From Acidobacteriota bacterium (GTDB lineage Bacteria > Acidobacteriota > Blastocatellia > Pyrinomonadales > Pyrinomonadaceae), in NCBI GenBank assembly GCA_025463135.1, contig JAOAPY010000051.1, forward strand, positions 62,001 to 126,000: a DNA stretch of 64,000 nucleotides, given 5' to 3'. Below, one piece after another: positions 9,080-18,460 of this stretch. A program made the translations under genes and the position numbers. Numbering within the stretch: position 1 is the stretch's first letter; every line of letters starts with the position of its first letter. The notes under the pieces were generated by a model, which was not told where the DNA came from, ran no database searches, and saw nothing but the letters and a program-made list of their open reading frames with translations.

Positions 9080-9463
9080 ATGATGAGAAACTCACGCATA
9101 CGCAATTTTCGCCGGCTAACCATTTTCAGCATGGCATTCTTTGCTCTGATGGCGCTGGACGCAATGTCAAATACGAGAGCGCAGGTAAGCTCATCGGTTA
9201 ACATTGCGAACAATTCAAGTCGTCAGATTATCCACGTCTATTTGTCGCACGTTGGTGTGGATGATTGGAGCGGCGACCAACTGGGTGGGTCTGTAATTGG
9301 ATCCAACCAGTCGTTTACGCTCAGTAACTTCGCATGCGACCAACAGCAAATCAAAGTCATTGGCGAGGATCAGGACGGCTGCTTTCTTTCCACGGTCGTC
9401 GCTTGCGGCGCAGATGCTTCTTGGACGATCACCAACGACTCGGCAGCCGATTGCGGGCAGTAA
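9080..9463 (+). CDS. Small secreted protein of unknown function
   Basis: 127 residues (126 if the second ATG at 9083 is used; AGAGGAG at about 9071 fits 9083 better by spacing). Signal peptide: basic MRNSRIRNFRR, hydrophobic TIFSMAFFALMAL, cleavage near NTRA-QV. The mature part of about 90 residues is beta-rich with four Cys (FACDQQQI, GCFLSTVVACG, AADCGQ), probably forming disulfides in the periplasm or outside. A motif RQIIHVYLSHVGVDDWSGDQLG looks like a conserved family signature, but I cannot name the family. It sits 37 bp after the Ig-repeat gene and 65 bp before beta-helix gene 2, so is likely co-transcribed with both. Confidence 0.75.
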   Translation: MMRNSRIRNFRRLTIFSMAFFALMALDAMSNTRAQVSSSVNIANNSSRQIIHVYLSHVGVDDWSGDQLGGSVIGSNQSFTLSNFACDQQQIKVIGEDQDGCFLSTVVACGADASWTITNDSAADCGQ

Positions 9464-9528
9464 GGGCCATTCCCCGATGCGGCATCTGGCAATTACAGTT
9501 CATCTTTAGACATAGAAGGAGACTCCAA

Positions 9529-10467
9529 ATGAACAAGTTTCGGTTCACTATGAACGCTTTAGCAGTAGTGATCTTCACGCTGACTTTCGCATCGTTGGCA
9601 AATGCGCAGGCAACTCGTACCTGGGTATCAGGCGTGGGTGACGATGCCAATCCCTGTAGCCGCACCGCGCCATGTAAAACATTTGCCGGAGCTATTTCAA
9701 AGACTGCCCTCGGCGGTGAAATTGATGCTCTGGATCCAGGCGGCTTCGGCACGCTGAACATCACGAAGGCAATAACCATTGACGGTTCGGGCACATTTGC
9801 TTCGGTACTGAATTCCAACACGAATGGCTTCAACATCAATGCTGGACCTAATGATGTTGTCACCCTCCGCGGACTTTCGATCCAGGGCGCAAGTCAGGGC
9901 GTTTCCCCCGGAGTTACGGGCATCAAAATGAATTCGGGCAAAGCATTGAATGTAGTTAACTGCATCATTCTCAACCAATCCACTAACGGGATTGAATTCA
10001 GCTTATCCGCGAATGCCGTCTCCACAATTAAGAACGTCTACATCAAGAATTGTGGCGGTTCCGGCCTTTCTGCAACAACCACTTCCGGCCAGGTAAAAGT
10101 GGCAATCAGGGATTCCTCCTTTGTGGAATGCGGTACGGGCCTGTTCGCGAAGGGCAACTCGCGTGTCTCAGCCGATACCTGCGCTTTCTACATGAACACT
10201 GGTCCGGGAGTGAATGCTGATGGGGCGACCGGGGTTGGCGTTGCTAACATTAGCAACTCGTCGATCTATAACAACGGCGGCGCCGGGGTTCAGGCCCAAA
10301 CTGGCGGCGCAGTAGCGCGCATCAACAATTGCGACATCATTCAAAACACGGGTAATGGAGCTTTGGTTGGCGCCGGTGGCGAGGTCGATACCTGGGGTAA
10401 TAACAGGTTCGTGGGCAATGCCGACGGGGCCGTCTGCACCAGCTGCACTGCCTCGACCCCTCACTGA
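9529..10467 (+). CDS. Secreted right-handed beta-helix protein (paralogue 2)
   Basis: 312 residues from the ATG at 9529, preceded by AGAAGGAG; the frame is open further upstream but the signal peptide starts here (MNKFRFTMNALAVVIFTLTF...ANAQ). Same head as the protein at 4408 (ATRTWVSGVGDDANPCSRT) and the same KTFAGAISKT motif, followed by about ten beta-helix turns rich in Asn/Gly (INNCDIIQNTGNGALVGAGG). It ends EVDTWGNNRFVGNADG with two Cys pairs (CTSCT). Exported; ligand unknown. Last gene before the terminator at 10492. The two paralogues flank the Ig-repeat gene, which suggests duplication within one surface-protein cassette. Confidence 0.8.
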   Translation: MNKFRFTMNALAVVIFTLTFASLANAQATRTWVSGVGDDANPCSRTAPCKTFAGAISKTALGGEIDALDPGGFGTLNITKAITIDGSGTFASVLNSNTNGFNINAGPNDVVTLRGLSIQGASQGVSPGVTGIKMNSGKALNVVNCIILNQSTNGIEFSLSANAVSTIKNVYIKNCGGSGLSATTTSGQVKVAIRDSSFVECGTGLFAKGNSRVSADTCAFYMNTGPGVNADGATGVGVANISNSSIYNNGGAGVQAQTGGAVARINNCDIIQNTGNGALVGAGGEVDTWGNNRFVGNADGAVCTSCTASTPH

Positions 10468-10491
10468 TAGGTTTTTGATTTTCCTTTTTCA

Positions 10492-10533
10492 CATCCCGCC
10501 CGGCGCGATTGGCGCTGGGCGGGATGTTTTTTT
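10492..10533 (+). terminator. Rho-independent terminator after beta-helix gene 2
   Basis: 10-bp stem CATCCCGCCC (10492-10501) / GGGCGGGATG (10517-10526) with a 15-nt loop that has inner GCGC pairing, followed by T7. Confidence 0.88.
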
Positions 10534-10586
10534 AGTACCGAGCCTCAATTCTCACCCGGTTTGGTGATGGCCTAAGGTGCTGCTAA

Positions 10587-10615
10587 TTGACACTTAAGAA
10601 CGTGCCGACTAAACT
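10587..10615 (+). promoter_or_regulatory. Sigma-70-type promoter of the polysaccharide locus
   Basis: TTGACA at 10587-10592, 17-bp spacer, TAAACT at 10610-10615. Predicted start near 10622, about 85 nt before the wzm ATG. Confidence 0.6.
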
Positions 10616-10706
10616 GAACTCTTTCAAATGCCAAGCTCTTCTTGCGGGCAAGCTGTGCTATTTGAAGCACTTTCTATCTTGGTAGGCCGCTCGCGCAGCA
10701 AACTCG

Positions 10707-11636
10707 ATGGACACGACTACCAGCGACACACCAACCACATCCGAAGCCACCAGAACAGCCGTCCGCACCATTCCTTCGCCTTCAATTCATTCTGAATCGT
10801 TGAATCGCAACCTACCCGACCAGCCGTTAGTCATAATCAAACCGGGGAAGAGTTGGGGTGCAGTCGACTTTCATGATCTGTGGGCCTTCCGCGACCTCCT
10901 TTACTTCCTGACCTGGCGCGACGTTAAGGTCCGATACAAGCAAACATTGCTGGGGGTTGCCTGGGCCATCATTCAGCCATTGTTTACGATGCTGATCTTT
11001 ACACTCTTTTTCGGGCGGCTGGCAGGGGTTCCGTCCGACAATATTCCCTATCCGGTTTTTGCCTACGCCGGTCTCCTGCCCTGGACCTTCTTTGCGAACG
11101 CCATCAGCAACAGCGGCAACAGTTTGGTCGGAAGTGCGAATCTAATCACAAAAGTTTATTTCCCGCGCATGATTATCCCGGCGGCTGCTATCGCCGCGGG
11201 CCTGGTCGACCTCGCGGTCTCCTTCATTGTGCTCATACCCCTGATGATCTACTACGGCATAAATGTCACCTGGAGCGCCTTGATGTTTCCGGTTGTCGTA
11301 TTGCTGACCGCGCTGCTGGCGTTGGGAGTGGGAATGTGGCTTTCGGCTTTGAATGTGAAATATCGCGATGTCCGCTTCGCGCTGCCCTTTATTGTCCAGT
11401 TGTGGATGTTCGTATCGCCGGTGATATATCCGACGAGTTTCCTGCCGCGGCGGTTTCGCTGGTTGCTGACACTCAACCCCATGACGGGAATTATTGAAGG
11501 TTATCGTTCTTCCCTGTTTGGCCGCGCTTTTAACTGGAGCGCGCTGGCAATCTCCGCGGCCATCACACTCGCACTGCTGGTTTATGCTTCTTATGCTTTC
11601 CACCGCATGGAGAAGGACTTCGCCGACATTATCTGA
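10707..11636 (+). CDS. wzm: ABC-2 type polysaccharide exporter permease (Wzm)
   Basis: 309 residues. The N-terminal 60 residues are a polar Ser/Thr/Pro-rich extension, then the ABC2 signature region DLLYFLTWRDVKVRYKQT and VAWAIIQPLFTM, followed by six membrane spans (for example LIFTLFFGRL, MIIPAAAIAAGLVDLAVSF, FPVVVLLTALLALGVGMWL, LPFIVQLWMFVSPVIYP). It forms the inner-membrane channel that moves an undecaprenyl-linked O-antigen, teichoic-acid-like or capsule glycan out of the cytosol, driven by the ATPase encoded 6 bp downstream. First gene of the locus behind the promoter at 10587. Family is secure; whether the product is O-antigen or capsule is not decided here. Confidence 0.9.
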   Translation: MDTTTSDTPTTSEATRTAVRTIPSPSIHSESLNRNLPDQPLVIIKPGKSWGAVDFHDLWAFRDLLYFLTWRDVKVRYKQTLLGVAWAIIQPLFTMLIFTLFFGRLAGVPSDNIPYPVFAYAGLLPWTFFANAISNSGNSLVGSANLITKVYFPRMIIPAAAIAAGLVDLAVSFIVLIPLMIYYGINVTWSALMFPVVVLLTALLALGVGMWLSALNVKYRDVRFALPFIVQLWMFVSPVIYPTSFLPRRFRWLLTLNPMTGIIEGYRSSLFGRAFNWSALAISAAITLALLVYASYAFHRMEKDFADII

Positions 11637-11642
11637 GATCGA

Positions 11643-12920
<1,278 letters not shown>

Positions 12921-12925
12921 GCGCG

Positions 12926-13029
12926 CCCTGGGACCGCACGCATCCTGCGTGCATTGTTTGCAAGGGGCTGCTTCCGATGTAAATGCGTGTTAACGGAACT
13001 CAAGCACGCAGGATGCGCGCGGTCCCGGG
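12926..13029. repeat. Inverted pair of family A repeats (CCTGGGACCGC...)
   Basis: CCCTGGGACCGCACGCATCC and downstream bases at 12926-12953, with the same element inverted at 13004-13029 and 50 bp between. Can fold into a long hairpin. The same element occurs inside genes at 30541, 41171 and 57818. No T-run follows, so it is not a classic terminator. Confidence 0.8.
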
Positions 13030-13038
13030 AATAAGACA

Positions 13039-13947
13039 GTGACTGGATATCTACACGCCCAATATGCTCAGTCACTGGCTGACTTCGGCAGGCCGACGCA
13101 TTTACCAGAGAGCGGTAGCTGGATTCTGGAACGGCAGGTGCCGGACACGCCTTATCTCGACGCCATGGGGTGTTACCCTATCTTTGCCTGCGAAGATTGG
13201 TCGCGACTGCCGTCTGATCTGGAACAGCTTGAGGGCGTCGTGCTTGGTTTGTCCGTGGTCACGGATCCTTTTGGAGAATACGATGCCGCATTGCTACATC
13301 GATGTTTCCCCTTTCGAGTGCAGCCGTTCAAACAGCACTTTGTGGTCGATCTGGAACAACCGCTCGAGAGTTTTGTGCACCCTCATCATTTGCGCAACGC
13401 CCGAAAAGCAGGACGTGTATTACGTGTCGAATTGTGTCCTGAGCCGTTGGAGTTTCTGAACGATTGGGTTGGTCTGTATGAGGCCCTGGTGGAACGGCAT
13501 TCCATCAAGGGACTGGCAGCGTTTTCCCGAGATTCGTTCGCGAAACAATTAATGGTGCCCGGTCTGGTGGCCCTCCGGGCGGTGGCCGATGCGGGCACCG
13601 AGGGGATGCTGTTATGGTACCAGCAGGGTGAAATAGCCTATTACCACTTGGGGGCTTACAGTGCCCGCGGCTATGATCTGCGCGCATCTTTTGCGTTGTT
13701 CAGCACGGCTATCGAATACTTCGCCGCGCAGGGACTGCGCTGGTTGAACCTGGGTGGAGCAGCCGGCGCCGGCGAGGGCCAAAGCTCGGGCCTCAGCCGA
13801 TTTAAAGAAGGCTGGTCGACGGGTGTTCGCACAGCCTACTTTTGCGCCCGAATTATGGACCACGAAAAATATCAGGAACTGGTAAAGGCAAAGGGAATGG
13901 AAGCAACCGAATATTTTCCGGCGTATCGCCTGGGCGAATTCGGCTGA
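13039..13947 (+). CDS. FemAB/GNAT-like acyltransferase (BioF2-like acetyltransferase fold)
   Basis: 302 residues with GTG start at 13039, just after a repeat. The mid-region LVERHSIKGLAAFSRDSFAKQL and MLLWYQQGEIAYYHLGAYSARG, and the C-terminal GLRWLNLGGAAGAGEGQSSG with LSRFKEGW, are typical of FemAB-like double-GNAT proteins that pass acyl or aminoacyl groups to amines on cell-envelope sugars or peptides. Direct downstream neighbours are an acyl carrier protein, an SDR and an adenylating enzyme, so this is the best candidate for the transferase that moves a carrier-bound group onto a sugar of the exported glycan. Substrate is inferred only. It could also be an NTP-sugar N-acyltransferase. Confidence 0.7.
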   Translation: MTGYLHAQYAQSLADFGRPTHLPESGSWILERQVPDTPYLDAMGCYPIFACEDWSRLPSDLEQLEGVVLGLSVVTDPFGEYDAALLHRCFPFRVQPFKQHFVVDLEQPLESFVHPHHLRNARKAGRVLRVELCPEPLEFLNDWVGLYEALVERHSIKGLAAFSRDSFAKQLMVPGLVALRAVADAGTEGMLLWYQQGEIAYYHLGAYSARGYDLRASFALFSTAIEYFAAQGLRWLNLGGAAGAGEGQSSGLSRFKEGWSTGVRTAYFCARIMDHEKYQELVKAKGMEATEYFPAYRLGEFG

Positions 13948-13990
13948 ACCAGAGTCCGGGCAGAAAAATTTTTGGGAAGGCTAAAACGAA

Positions 13991-14224
13991 GTGGATCAAA
14001 ATGTAGAAACTCTGGTAGCTGAAGTGCTTCAGATACCAGCCGGAATGATTAATGACAATCTGGCCATGCAGGACATCGATGTGTGGGACTCTTTGAAGCA
14101 TATGGAGCTGATCGTCTCGCTCGAAGAAACTTTCGGACTGCAATTAAGTTTTGAGGAGATCGTGAGCATGCAAAGTGTCGGCAGCATTAAACAAGTCCTG
14201 AAAGATCGGGGAGCGGTGAGCTGA
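13991..14224 (+). CDS. Acyl carrier protein
   Basis: 77 residues, usual carrier-protein length, GTG start at 13991. The pantetheine site is VWDSLKHMEL with Ser34; helix II follows as in all carrier proteins (MELIVSLEETFGLQLSFEE). It needs a phosphopantetheinyl transferase from elsewhere in the genome. Only 1 base separates its stop from the SDR gene, and the adenylating enzyme follows, so it probably carries the acyl or aminoacyl group made by that enzyme. It is a discrete carrier, distinct from the fatty-acid AcpP, dedicated to this polysaccharide locus (inference). Confidence 0.88.
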   Translation: MDQNVETLVAEVLQIPAGMINDNLAMQDIDVWDSLKHMELIVSLEETFGLQLSFEEIVSMQSVGSIKQVLKDRGAVS

Positions 14225-14225
14225 C

Positions 14226-14975
14226 GTGGAACTGCGTGGGAAAAAAGTGATCGTGACCGGCGGCGTCCGAGGTTTAGGCCGGTCGATGGTCGACAGTCTG
14301 ATTGCCAAAGAAGCTGTCATAACCGTCTTTGATCTAAACGCGGCGGGTCTTGGCGATTTATCCGCTGAGCAACCTGGCGTGCACTGTGTCGAGTGCGATG
14401 TTTCGAACTATGACGAGGTAGTAAAAGCGACGACGCGTTATCACGAAGAGTTCGGCGCCACCGACGTGTTGATAAATAACGCCGGCATTCTGTACAGCGA
14501 GCCGCTTGTCAGAATTTCAGGTTCAGGCGTGGAAATGCATGACCCTGCAACCTGGAACAAGGTTTTAGCGGCGGACCTAAACTCCGTCTTTTACATGACT
14601 TCCTGCGTGGTCGCAAAAATGATCACCACTCGGACAAGAGGCGTGATTGTAAATATTAGTTCTGTCTCAGCAGGTGGAAATCCGGGCCAGTCTGCCTATT
14701 CCGCAGCCAAGGCCGGAGTCAATGCGCTAACCGCCGTGTGGGCCAAAGAACTCGGTCCCATGGGAATTAGAGTTATTGCCGTGGCTCCCGGGTTCACTGA
14801 AACTGATTCCACCAAAGAAGCCCTGAGCGAGGGAGTCCTGCGCGAAACTACGAGGCGCGTGCCCTTGAGACGATTGGGCAAGCCCGAAGAGATCGCTCAC
14901 GGTGTGATCAGCGTCCTGGAAAACGATTTCTTTAACGGCAAGGTGTTTGAGCTGGACGGTGGATTGATCGTCTGA
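14226..14975 (+). CDS. Short-chain dehydrogenase/reductase, FabG-like
   Basis: 249 residues, GTG start. Cofactor motif TGGVRGLGRS (11-20), NNAG (84-87), catalytic Ser145/146, Tyr158 and Lys162 in SAYSAAKAG, and the C-terminal NDFFNGKVFELDGGLIV usual for 3-ketoacyl reductases. Between a carrier protein and an adenylating enzyme it could reduce a keto group on a carrier-bound acyl chain, as proposed for acyl carrier/ketoreductase pairs in modified-viosamine pathways, or act on a nucleotide sugar. Which of these is not visible from sequence. Tightly packed between ACP (1 bp) and the downstream gene. Confidence 0.85.
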   Translation: MELRGKKVIVTGGVRGLGRSMVDSLIAKEAVITVFDLNAAGLGDLSAEQPGVHCVECDVSNYDEVVKATTRYHEEFGATDVLINNAGILYSEPLVRISGSGVEMHDPATWNKVLAADLNSVFYMTSCVVAKMITTRTRGVIVNISSVSAGGNPGQSAYSAAKAGVNALTAVWAKELGPMGIRVIAVAPGFTETDSTKEALSEGVLRETTRRVPLRRLGKPEEIAHGVISVLENDFFNGKVFELDGGLIV

Positions 14976-15003
14976 GCCGAAGCTTCGTGCCCACCAGCCA
15001 ACA

Positions 15004-15026
15004 CACGGGCGGGACGCCTGTGCCAC
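15004..15026 (+). repeat. Family B palindromic repeat upstream of the adenylation gene
   Basis: CACGGGCGGGACGCCTGTGC and neighbours, a copy of the palindrome in the array at 28106. It lies between the SDR stop (14975) and the preferred ATG at 15047, and would be translated if the GTG at 14987 were used. Confidence 0.7.
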
Positions 15027-15046
15027 GACCGACCACACGCATAAAC

Positions 15047-16615
15047 ATGTACGAATACAATCTCGCCATCCGGTTCGAGCGCATCGCGGAAGAATATCCG
15101 CTGGAGATTGCTCTGTGGCTGGACCAGCAGACCAGGATCAGCTATGGGGAGCTCAACAAATTAGCGAACCGGTTGGCGCGGTTGCTGCGTGAAAAAGGTG
15201 TGAGGGCCGAGGATGTGGTTTGCATCTCGGGACACAAGACCATTTTCACCTTTGCCTTTATGATCGCCTGCTTGAAATCAGGCGCCGTGTATTCGGTGCT
15301 CGATCCTGATAGTCCGACCGAACGTCTGCGCAGGATACTTTCGACCTGTGCCCCGCGGCTGGTGGTCGGTGAACAGGAATTCTTAGGGTCGGTGCAAACA
15401 CTCGGCTTTGAAGTTCTAAGCAAAGATCCGGAATTGATTGAAGCCATGACCAGCGAATTTGCTGACGGCAACCTGGCTGCGTCACAAAGGATCACGGGCA
15501 GCAATCCCGCCTACATCATGTTCACCTCAGGTTCGACCGGCTTTCCCAAGGGCGCCGTGATGACGCACGCCAACGTTCTAAACCTCATAGATTGGGCGCG
15601 GCAGACTTTCGAGATTACTCCTAAAGACGTTCTGACGAACGTAAACCCGCTTTACTTCGACAACTCGGTTTTTGATCTTTATGCCGCGCTCTTCAACGGC
15701 GCGCGTCTCGTCCCCTTCACAAAAAATGAGACCAGGGATCCAAAAATCCTGGTGGAAAAGATTGATGAGGCAGAATGCACGTTGTGGTTTTCAGTTCCCT
15801 CTCTGCTCATCTTCCTGCAAACTATGCGCGCCACTGACGGCAAGCGTCTCCGCAGCATTCGTCGATTCATTTTTGGCGGCGAGGGCTACCCCAAAGCGAA
15901 GTTAAAAGGATTGTACGACGCTTACCCTGGAGCCCGGTTATTCAACGTCTATGGGCCGACAGAGTGCACCTGCATCTGTTCCTCTCAGCAACTGATGCCT
16001 GAGGATTTTGACGATCTGCGGGGTCTGCCGCGCCTCGGCCGGATAGCGAAGAATTTCGGATTCTTGATACTCGACGATAAGGAGCAACAGGTGGCAGCCG
16101 GCGAGACTGGTGAACTGTGTCTCTGCGGGCCCAACGTCGGCCGCGGGTATTACAACGACCCCGAGCGCACAGCGTTGAGCTTCGTGCAGCATCCCGACAA
16201 CAAACATTTTGCCGAAGTGATTTACAAAACGGGCGACCTCGTGAGACTTGATGCGCGCGGTGATTTACATATCCAGGGACGAAAAGACAATCAAATTAAA
16301 CACATGGGATACCGGATTGAATTGGAAGAAATCGAAGCGGCGCTGAATCGGCTGGACTATATTTCTGAAGCCGCGGTGCTGCACACGAATATTAGCGGCC
16401 TTAGCCGCATTGTCGCCGTAGTAGCAATGAACGAGGACCTCGATGCTGAACGAATCCGGATTGATCTCAAACAGATCATTCCCGATTACATGGTGCCCAC
16501 CGTATTCCATTGTGAAGAGGTCCTGCCAAAAAATCCCAGCGGCAAAGTCGATCGTCGTTTTCTCGCTGAAAAGTACCTTCAGTCTGAAACCGCAAAAGGA
16601 AGTGTCAACGGATGA
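15047..16615 (+). CDS. AMP-forming adenylation enzyme (NRPS A-domain or DltA-like)
   Basis: 522 residues from the ATG at 15047, where homology begins (MYEYNLAIRFERIAEEYP). An in-frame GTG 60 bp upstream would translate a repeat and is disfavoured. Adenylation cores in order: A3 FTSGSTGFPKGAVMTHAN, A4 YFDNSVFDLYAAL with the Asp that in NRPS domains pairs with the amino group of alpha-amino acids, A5 FNVYGPTECTC, A7 YKTGDLVRLD, A8 GRKDNQIKHMGYRIELEEIE, A10 NPSGKVDR with the catalytic Lys. It has no fused carrier or condensation domain, so the discrete ACP at 13991 is the likely acceptor. Probable product: an aminoacyl-S-ACP for decorating the glycan, by analogy with DltA/DltC. Substrate unproven. 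The stop overlaps the next ATG (ATGA). Confidence 0.85.
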   Translation: MYEYNLAIRFERIAEEYPLEIALWLDQQTRISYGELNKLANRLARLLREKGVRAEDVVCISGHKTIFTFAFMIACLKSGAVYSVLDPDSPTERLRRILSTCAPRLVVGEQEFLGSVQTLGFEVLSKDPELIEAMTSEFADGNLAASQRITGSNPAYIMFTSGSTGFPKGAVMTHANVLNLIDWARQTFEITPKDVLTNVNPLYFDNSVFDLYAALFNGARLVPFTKNETRDPKILVEKIDEAECTLWFSVPSLLIFLQTMRATDGKRLRSIRRFIFGGEGYPKAKLKGLYDAYPGARLFNVYGPTECTCICSSQQLMPEDFDDLRGLPRLGRIAKNFGFLILDDKEQQVAAGETGELCLCGPNVGRGYYNDPERTALSFVQHPDNKHFAEVIYKTGDLVRLDARGDLHIQGRKDNQIKHMGYRIELEEIEAALNRLDYISEAAVLHTNISGLSRIVAVVAMNEDLDAERIRIDLKQIIPDYMVPTVFHCEEVLPKNPSGKVDRRFLAEKYLQSETAKGSVNG

Positions 16616-17286
16616 GCAAGGTTGTCATATTCGGCGCCGGCAAAATTGCCGATGAAGCATATTTCTATTTGAAGAATGACAGCCCGCATGAAATTGTCGC
16701 TTTCACAATCGATGCTGCCTTCATGATCGCTCAGGAGAAATTCGGCTTGCCCGTAGTTCCCTTTGAAGAAGTCGTTAATCGCTATCCACCCACTGAATTC
16801 AAGATGTTTGTGGCCGTGGGCTATCAGGATCTAAATAAGTTCCGCGCGTCAAAGTACGAAGAGTCCAAAGCCCGAGGCTACGAGCTTATCAGCTATGTAA
16901 GCTCGCGCGCCGCCAACGTCGGCGAGGTAGAAATCGGGGACAACTGTTTTGTGCTCGAGTTCGCCGTCATCCAACCCTGCTCTAAAGTCGGCAACAACGT
17001 CTTTATCTGGAGTGGCAATCACATTGGTCACCACGCCAGCGTCGGCGACCACTGCTATATCGCGGGCAACGTAGTCGTTTCCGGTAACACGAAAATCGAG
17101 CCCTATTGTTTTATTGGTGTGAGCGCGACCCTGGGGCACGAGATCACGATTGGGCGTGAAAGTCTTATCGGCGCCGGATGTCTGATCACCAAGAATGTCG
17201 AGCCCGGGAGCGTTTACATCACACCTGACACGCCAAAATTTCGCCTCGACTCCGGCATGTTCCAGCGTCTTACAAAAATGAAATGA
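16612..17286 (+). CDS. PglD/NeuD-like sugar acyltransferase with left-handed beta-helix
   Basis: 224 residues. N-terminal Rossmann-like domain (MSKVVIFGAGKIADEAYFYL) as in PglD/NeuD, then hexapeptide repeats from about residue 95 (VGEVEIGDNCFVLEFAVIQP, SVGDHCYIAGNVVVSGNTKI) and a C-terminal cap. Catalytic His is expected in GNHIGHHASVGDH. The family N- or O-acetylates amino sugars such as UDP-4-amino-4,6-dideoxy sugars, or sialic acid. Here the substrate could be the product of the DegT aminotransferase at 19994. Four-base ATGA overlap with the adenylation gene shows coupling. Confidence 0.85.
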   Translation: MSKVVIFGAGKIADEAYFYLKNDSPHEIVAFTIDAAFMIAQEKFGLPVVPFEEVVNRYPPTEFKMFVAVGYQDLNKFRASKYEESKARGYELISYVSSRAANVGEVEIGDNCFVLEFAVIQPCSKVGNNVFIWSGNHIGHHASVGDHCYIAGNVVVSGNTKIEPYCFIGVSATLGHEITIGRESLIGAGCLITKNVEPGSVYITPDTPKFRLDSGMFQRLTKMK

Positions 17287-17325
17287 AGTTGTCCCAAAGC
17301 TCGTCCGCAGAGAGGAAGTCATTTA

Positions 17326-18351
17326 ATGAAGCGTGAACACGCCAGTCTTTATGTCAGTCCGGAAACGCACCAGGCGCTGCGACTGAAAACAATTGAGCAG
17401 GAAACAGCCGGTGAAGTCGAATCAGGAACCCTGGTTTCCGAAGACGGCAGCGAGTATCCCATCCGACTGGGCATGCCGGATTTGACCTATCCGCGCGATC
17501 TTTCGGAACCTGATCTGCACGCGCGATCTTTTTATGATGGCCGGGCAGAGGCGTATGACAAATTTCTTCATCTCACTTTCCAAACTCATAATGAAGACGA
17601 GCAGAAGTTGCGCAATCAATTTATTGACGCTCTCGACTTGAAGCCTGCGCACAAGGTGTTGGAGGTTTCCTGCGGCACGGGCCGCGATTCCGAAATCATT
17701 GCCGAGCGGTTGGGTGCTGAGGGCATGCTCTGTTTACAAGACATCGCCGCGGGCATGCTGGAAAGGTGTCGCCAACGTTTGGCGAGGGTCTCCGTGCCGA
17801 CCTCGTACTCCGTTTCGAATGCCTGCTTTCTGCCTTACCCGGACAAATATTTCGATGCTGTCTACAGTTTTGGAGGCCTCGGTGAGTTTTCCGATATCAA
17901 GCGCAGTTTGGCTGAGATGGTTAGGGTGAGCAAACCGGGCGCGAAGATTGTAGTTGGAGACGAAAGCCTGCCACCGTGGTTGCGCGAGACTGAGTTCGCC
18001 AGGATTCTGGTTACTACCAACAAGCAGTTTATGGCGAAGCTGCCGCTCGAGGAGATGCCGGTCGAAGCGCGCGATGTGCGTTTGCGCTGGGTAATCGGCG
18101 GGGTCTTTTATCTGATCGACTTCCGAGTAGGCGAAGGTGAACCGACCGGCAACTTTGATTTCGAGATTCCCGGACCGCGGGGCGGTACTTATCGCAGCAG
18201 GTATCTGGGCCAACTCGAAGGCGTGAAGGTCGAGACAAAACATTTGGCCGAGCAAGCTCGCGAAAAGAAAGGTGTCAGCATGCACGATTGGCTTGACGAG
18301 GTGGTGCGACAAGCCGCGTTAAGGGAGCTGGACGAGTCCGGCAAGCTTTAG
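17326..18351 (+). CDS. Class I SAM-dependent methyltransferase
   Basis: 341 residues. N-terminal Trm112-like segment (LYVSPETHQALRLK and YPIRLGMPDLTYP), then a Rossmann methyltransferase domain with motif I VLEVSCGTGRDSEII, motif II GMLCLQDIAAGML and the post-motif region YFDAVYSFGGLGEF. Ribosome site GAGAGGAAG upstream. In the glycan locus it could methylate a sugar or cap the chain end recognised by the Wzt C-terminal domain (inference); the UbiE-like fold does not fix the substrate. The last codons (DESGKL and the stop TAG) lie inside a palindromic repeat at 18336-18361, so the original C-terminus may have been replaced. Confidence 0.82.
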   Translation: MKREHASLYVSPETHQALRLKTIEQETAGEVESGTLVSEDGSEYPIRLGMPDLTYPRDLSEPDLHARSFYDGRAEAYDKFLHLTFQTHNEDEQKLRNQFIDALDLKPAHKVLEVSCGTGRDSEIIAERLGAEGMLCLQDIAAGMLERCRQRLARVSVPTSYSVSNACFLPYPDKYFDAVYSFGGLGEFSDIKRSLAEMVRVSKPGAKIVVGDESLPPWLRETEFARILVTTNKQFMAKLPLEEMPVEARDVRLRWVIGGVFYLIDFRVGEGEPTGNFDFEIPGPRGGTYRSRYLGQLEGVKVETKHLAEQAREKKGVSMHDWLDEVVRQAALRELDESGKL

Positions 18352-18361
18352 CTTGTCGTCG
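18336..18361 (+). repeat. Family C palindromic repeat supplying the stop codon of the methyltransferase gene
   Basis: GTCCGGCAAGCT / AGCTTGTCGTC dyad. A degenerate relative, CGACAATCT / AGATTGTCG, surrounds the ATG at 18434 (18424-18446). Other copies at 39309, 41625, 41760, 41816, 62978 and 63045. Confidence 0.75.
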
Positions 18362-18460
18362 AACTTGCCAGGGAAGTACCTCCGGCTTTTTTGATTACCC
18401 CAGAATAAGGGACTGCGAGTCGGCGACAATCTGATGAAGATTGTCGGACAATTAATAAAA

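Noticed and set aside
12926..13029. Rho-independent terminator after wzt
   Set aside because: The inverted pair is separated by 50 bp and lacks a T-run; the same element is found inside genes, so it is a repeat.
14987..15046. Earlier GTG start for the adenylation enzyme
   Set aside because: The extra 20 residues (PTSQHTGGTPVP...) are a translated family B repeat; homology begins at the ATG 15047.
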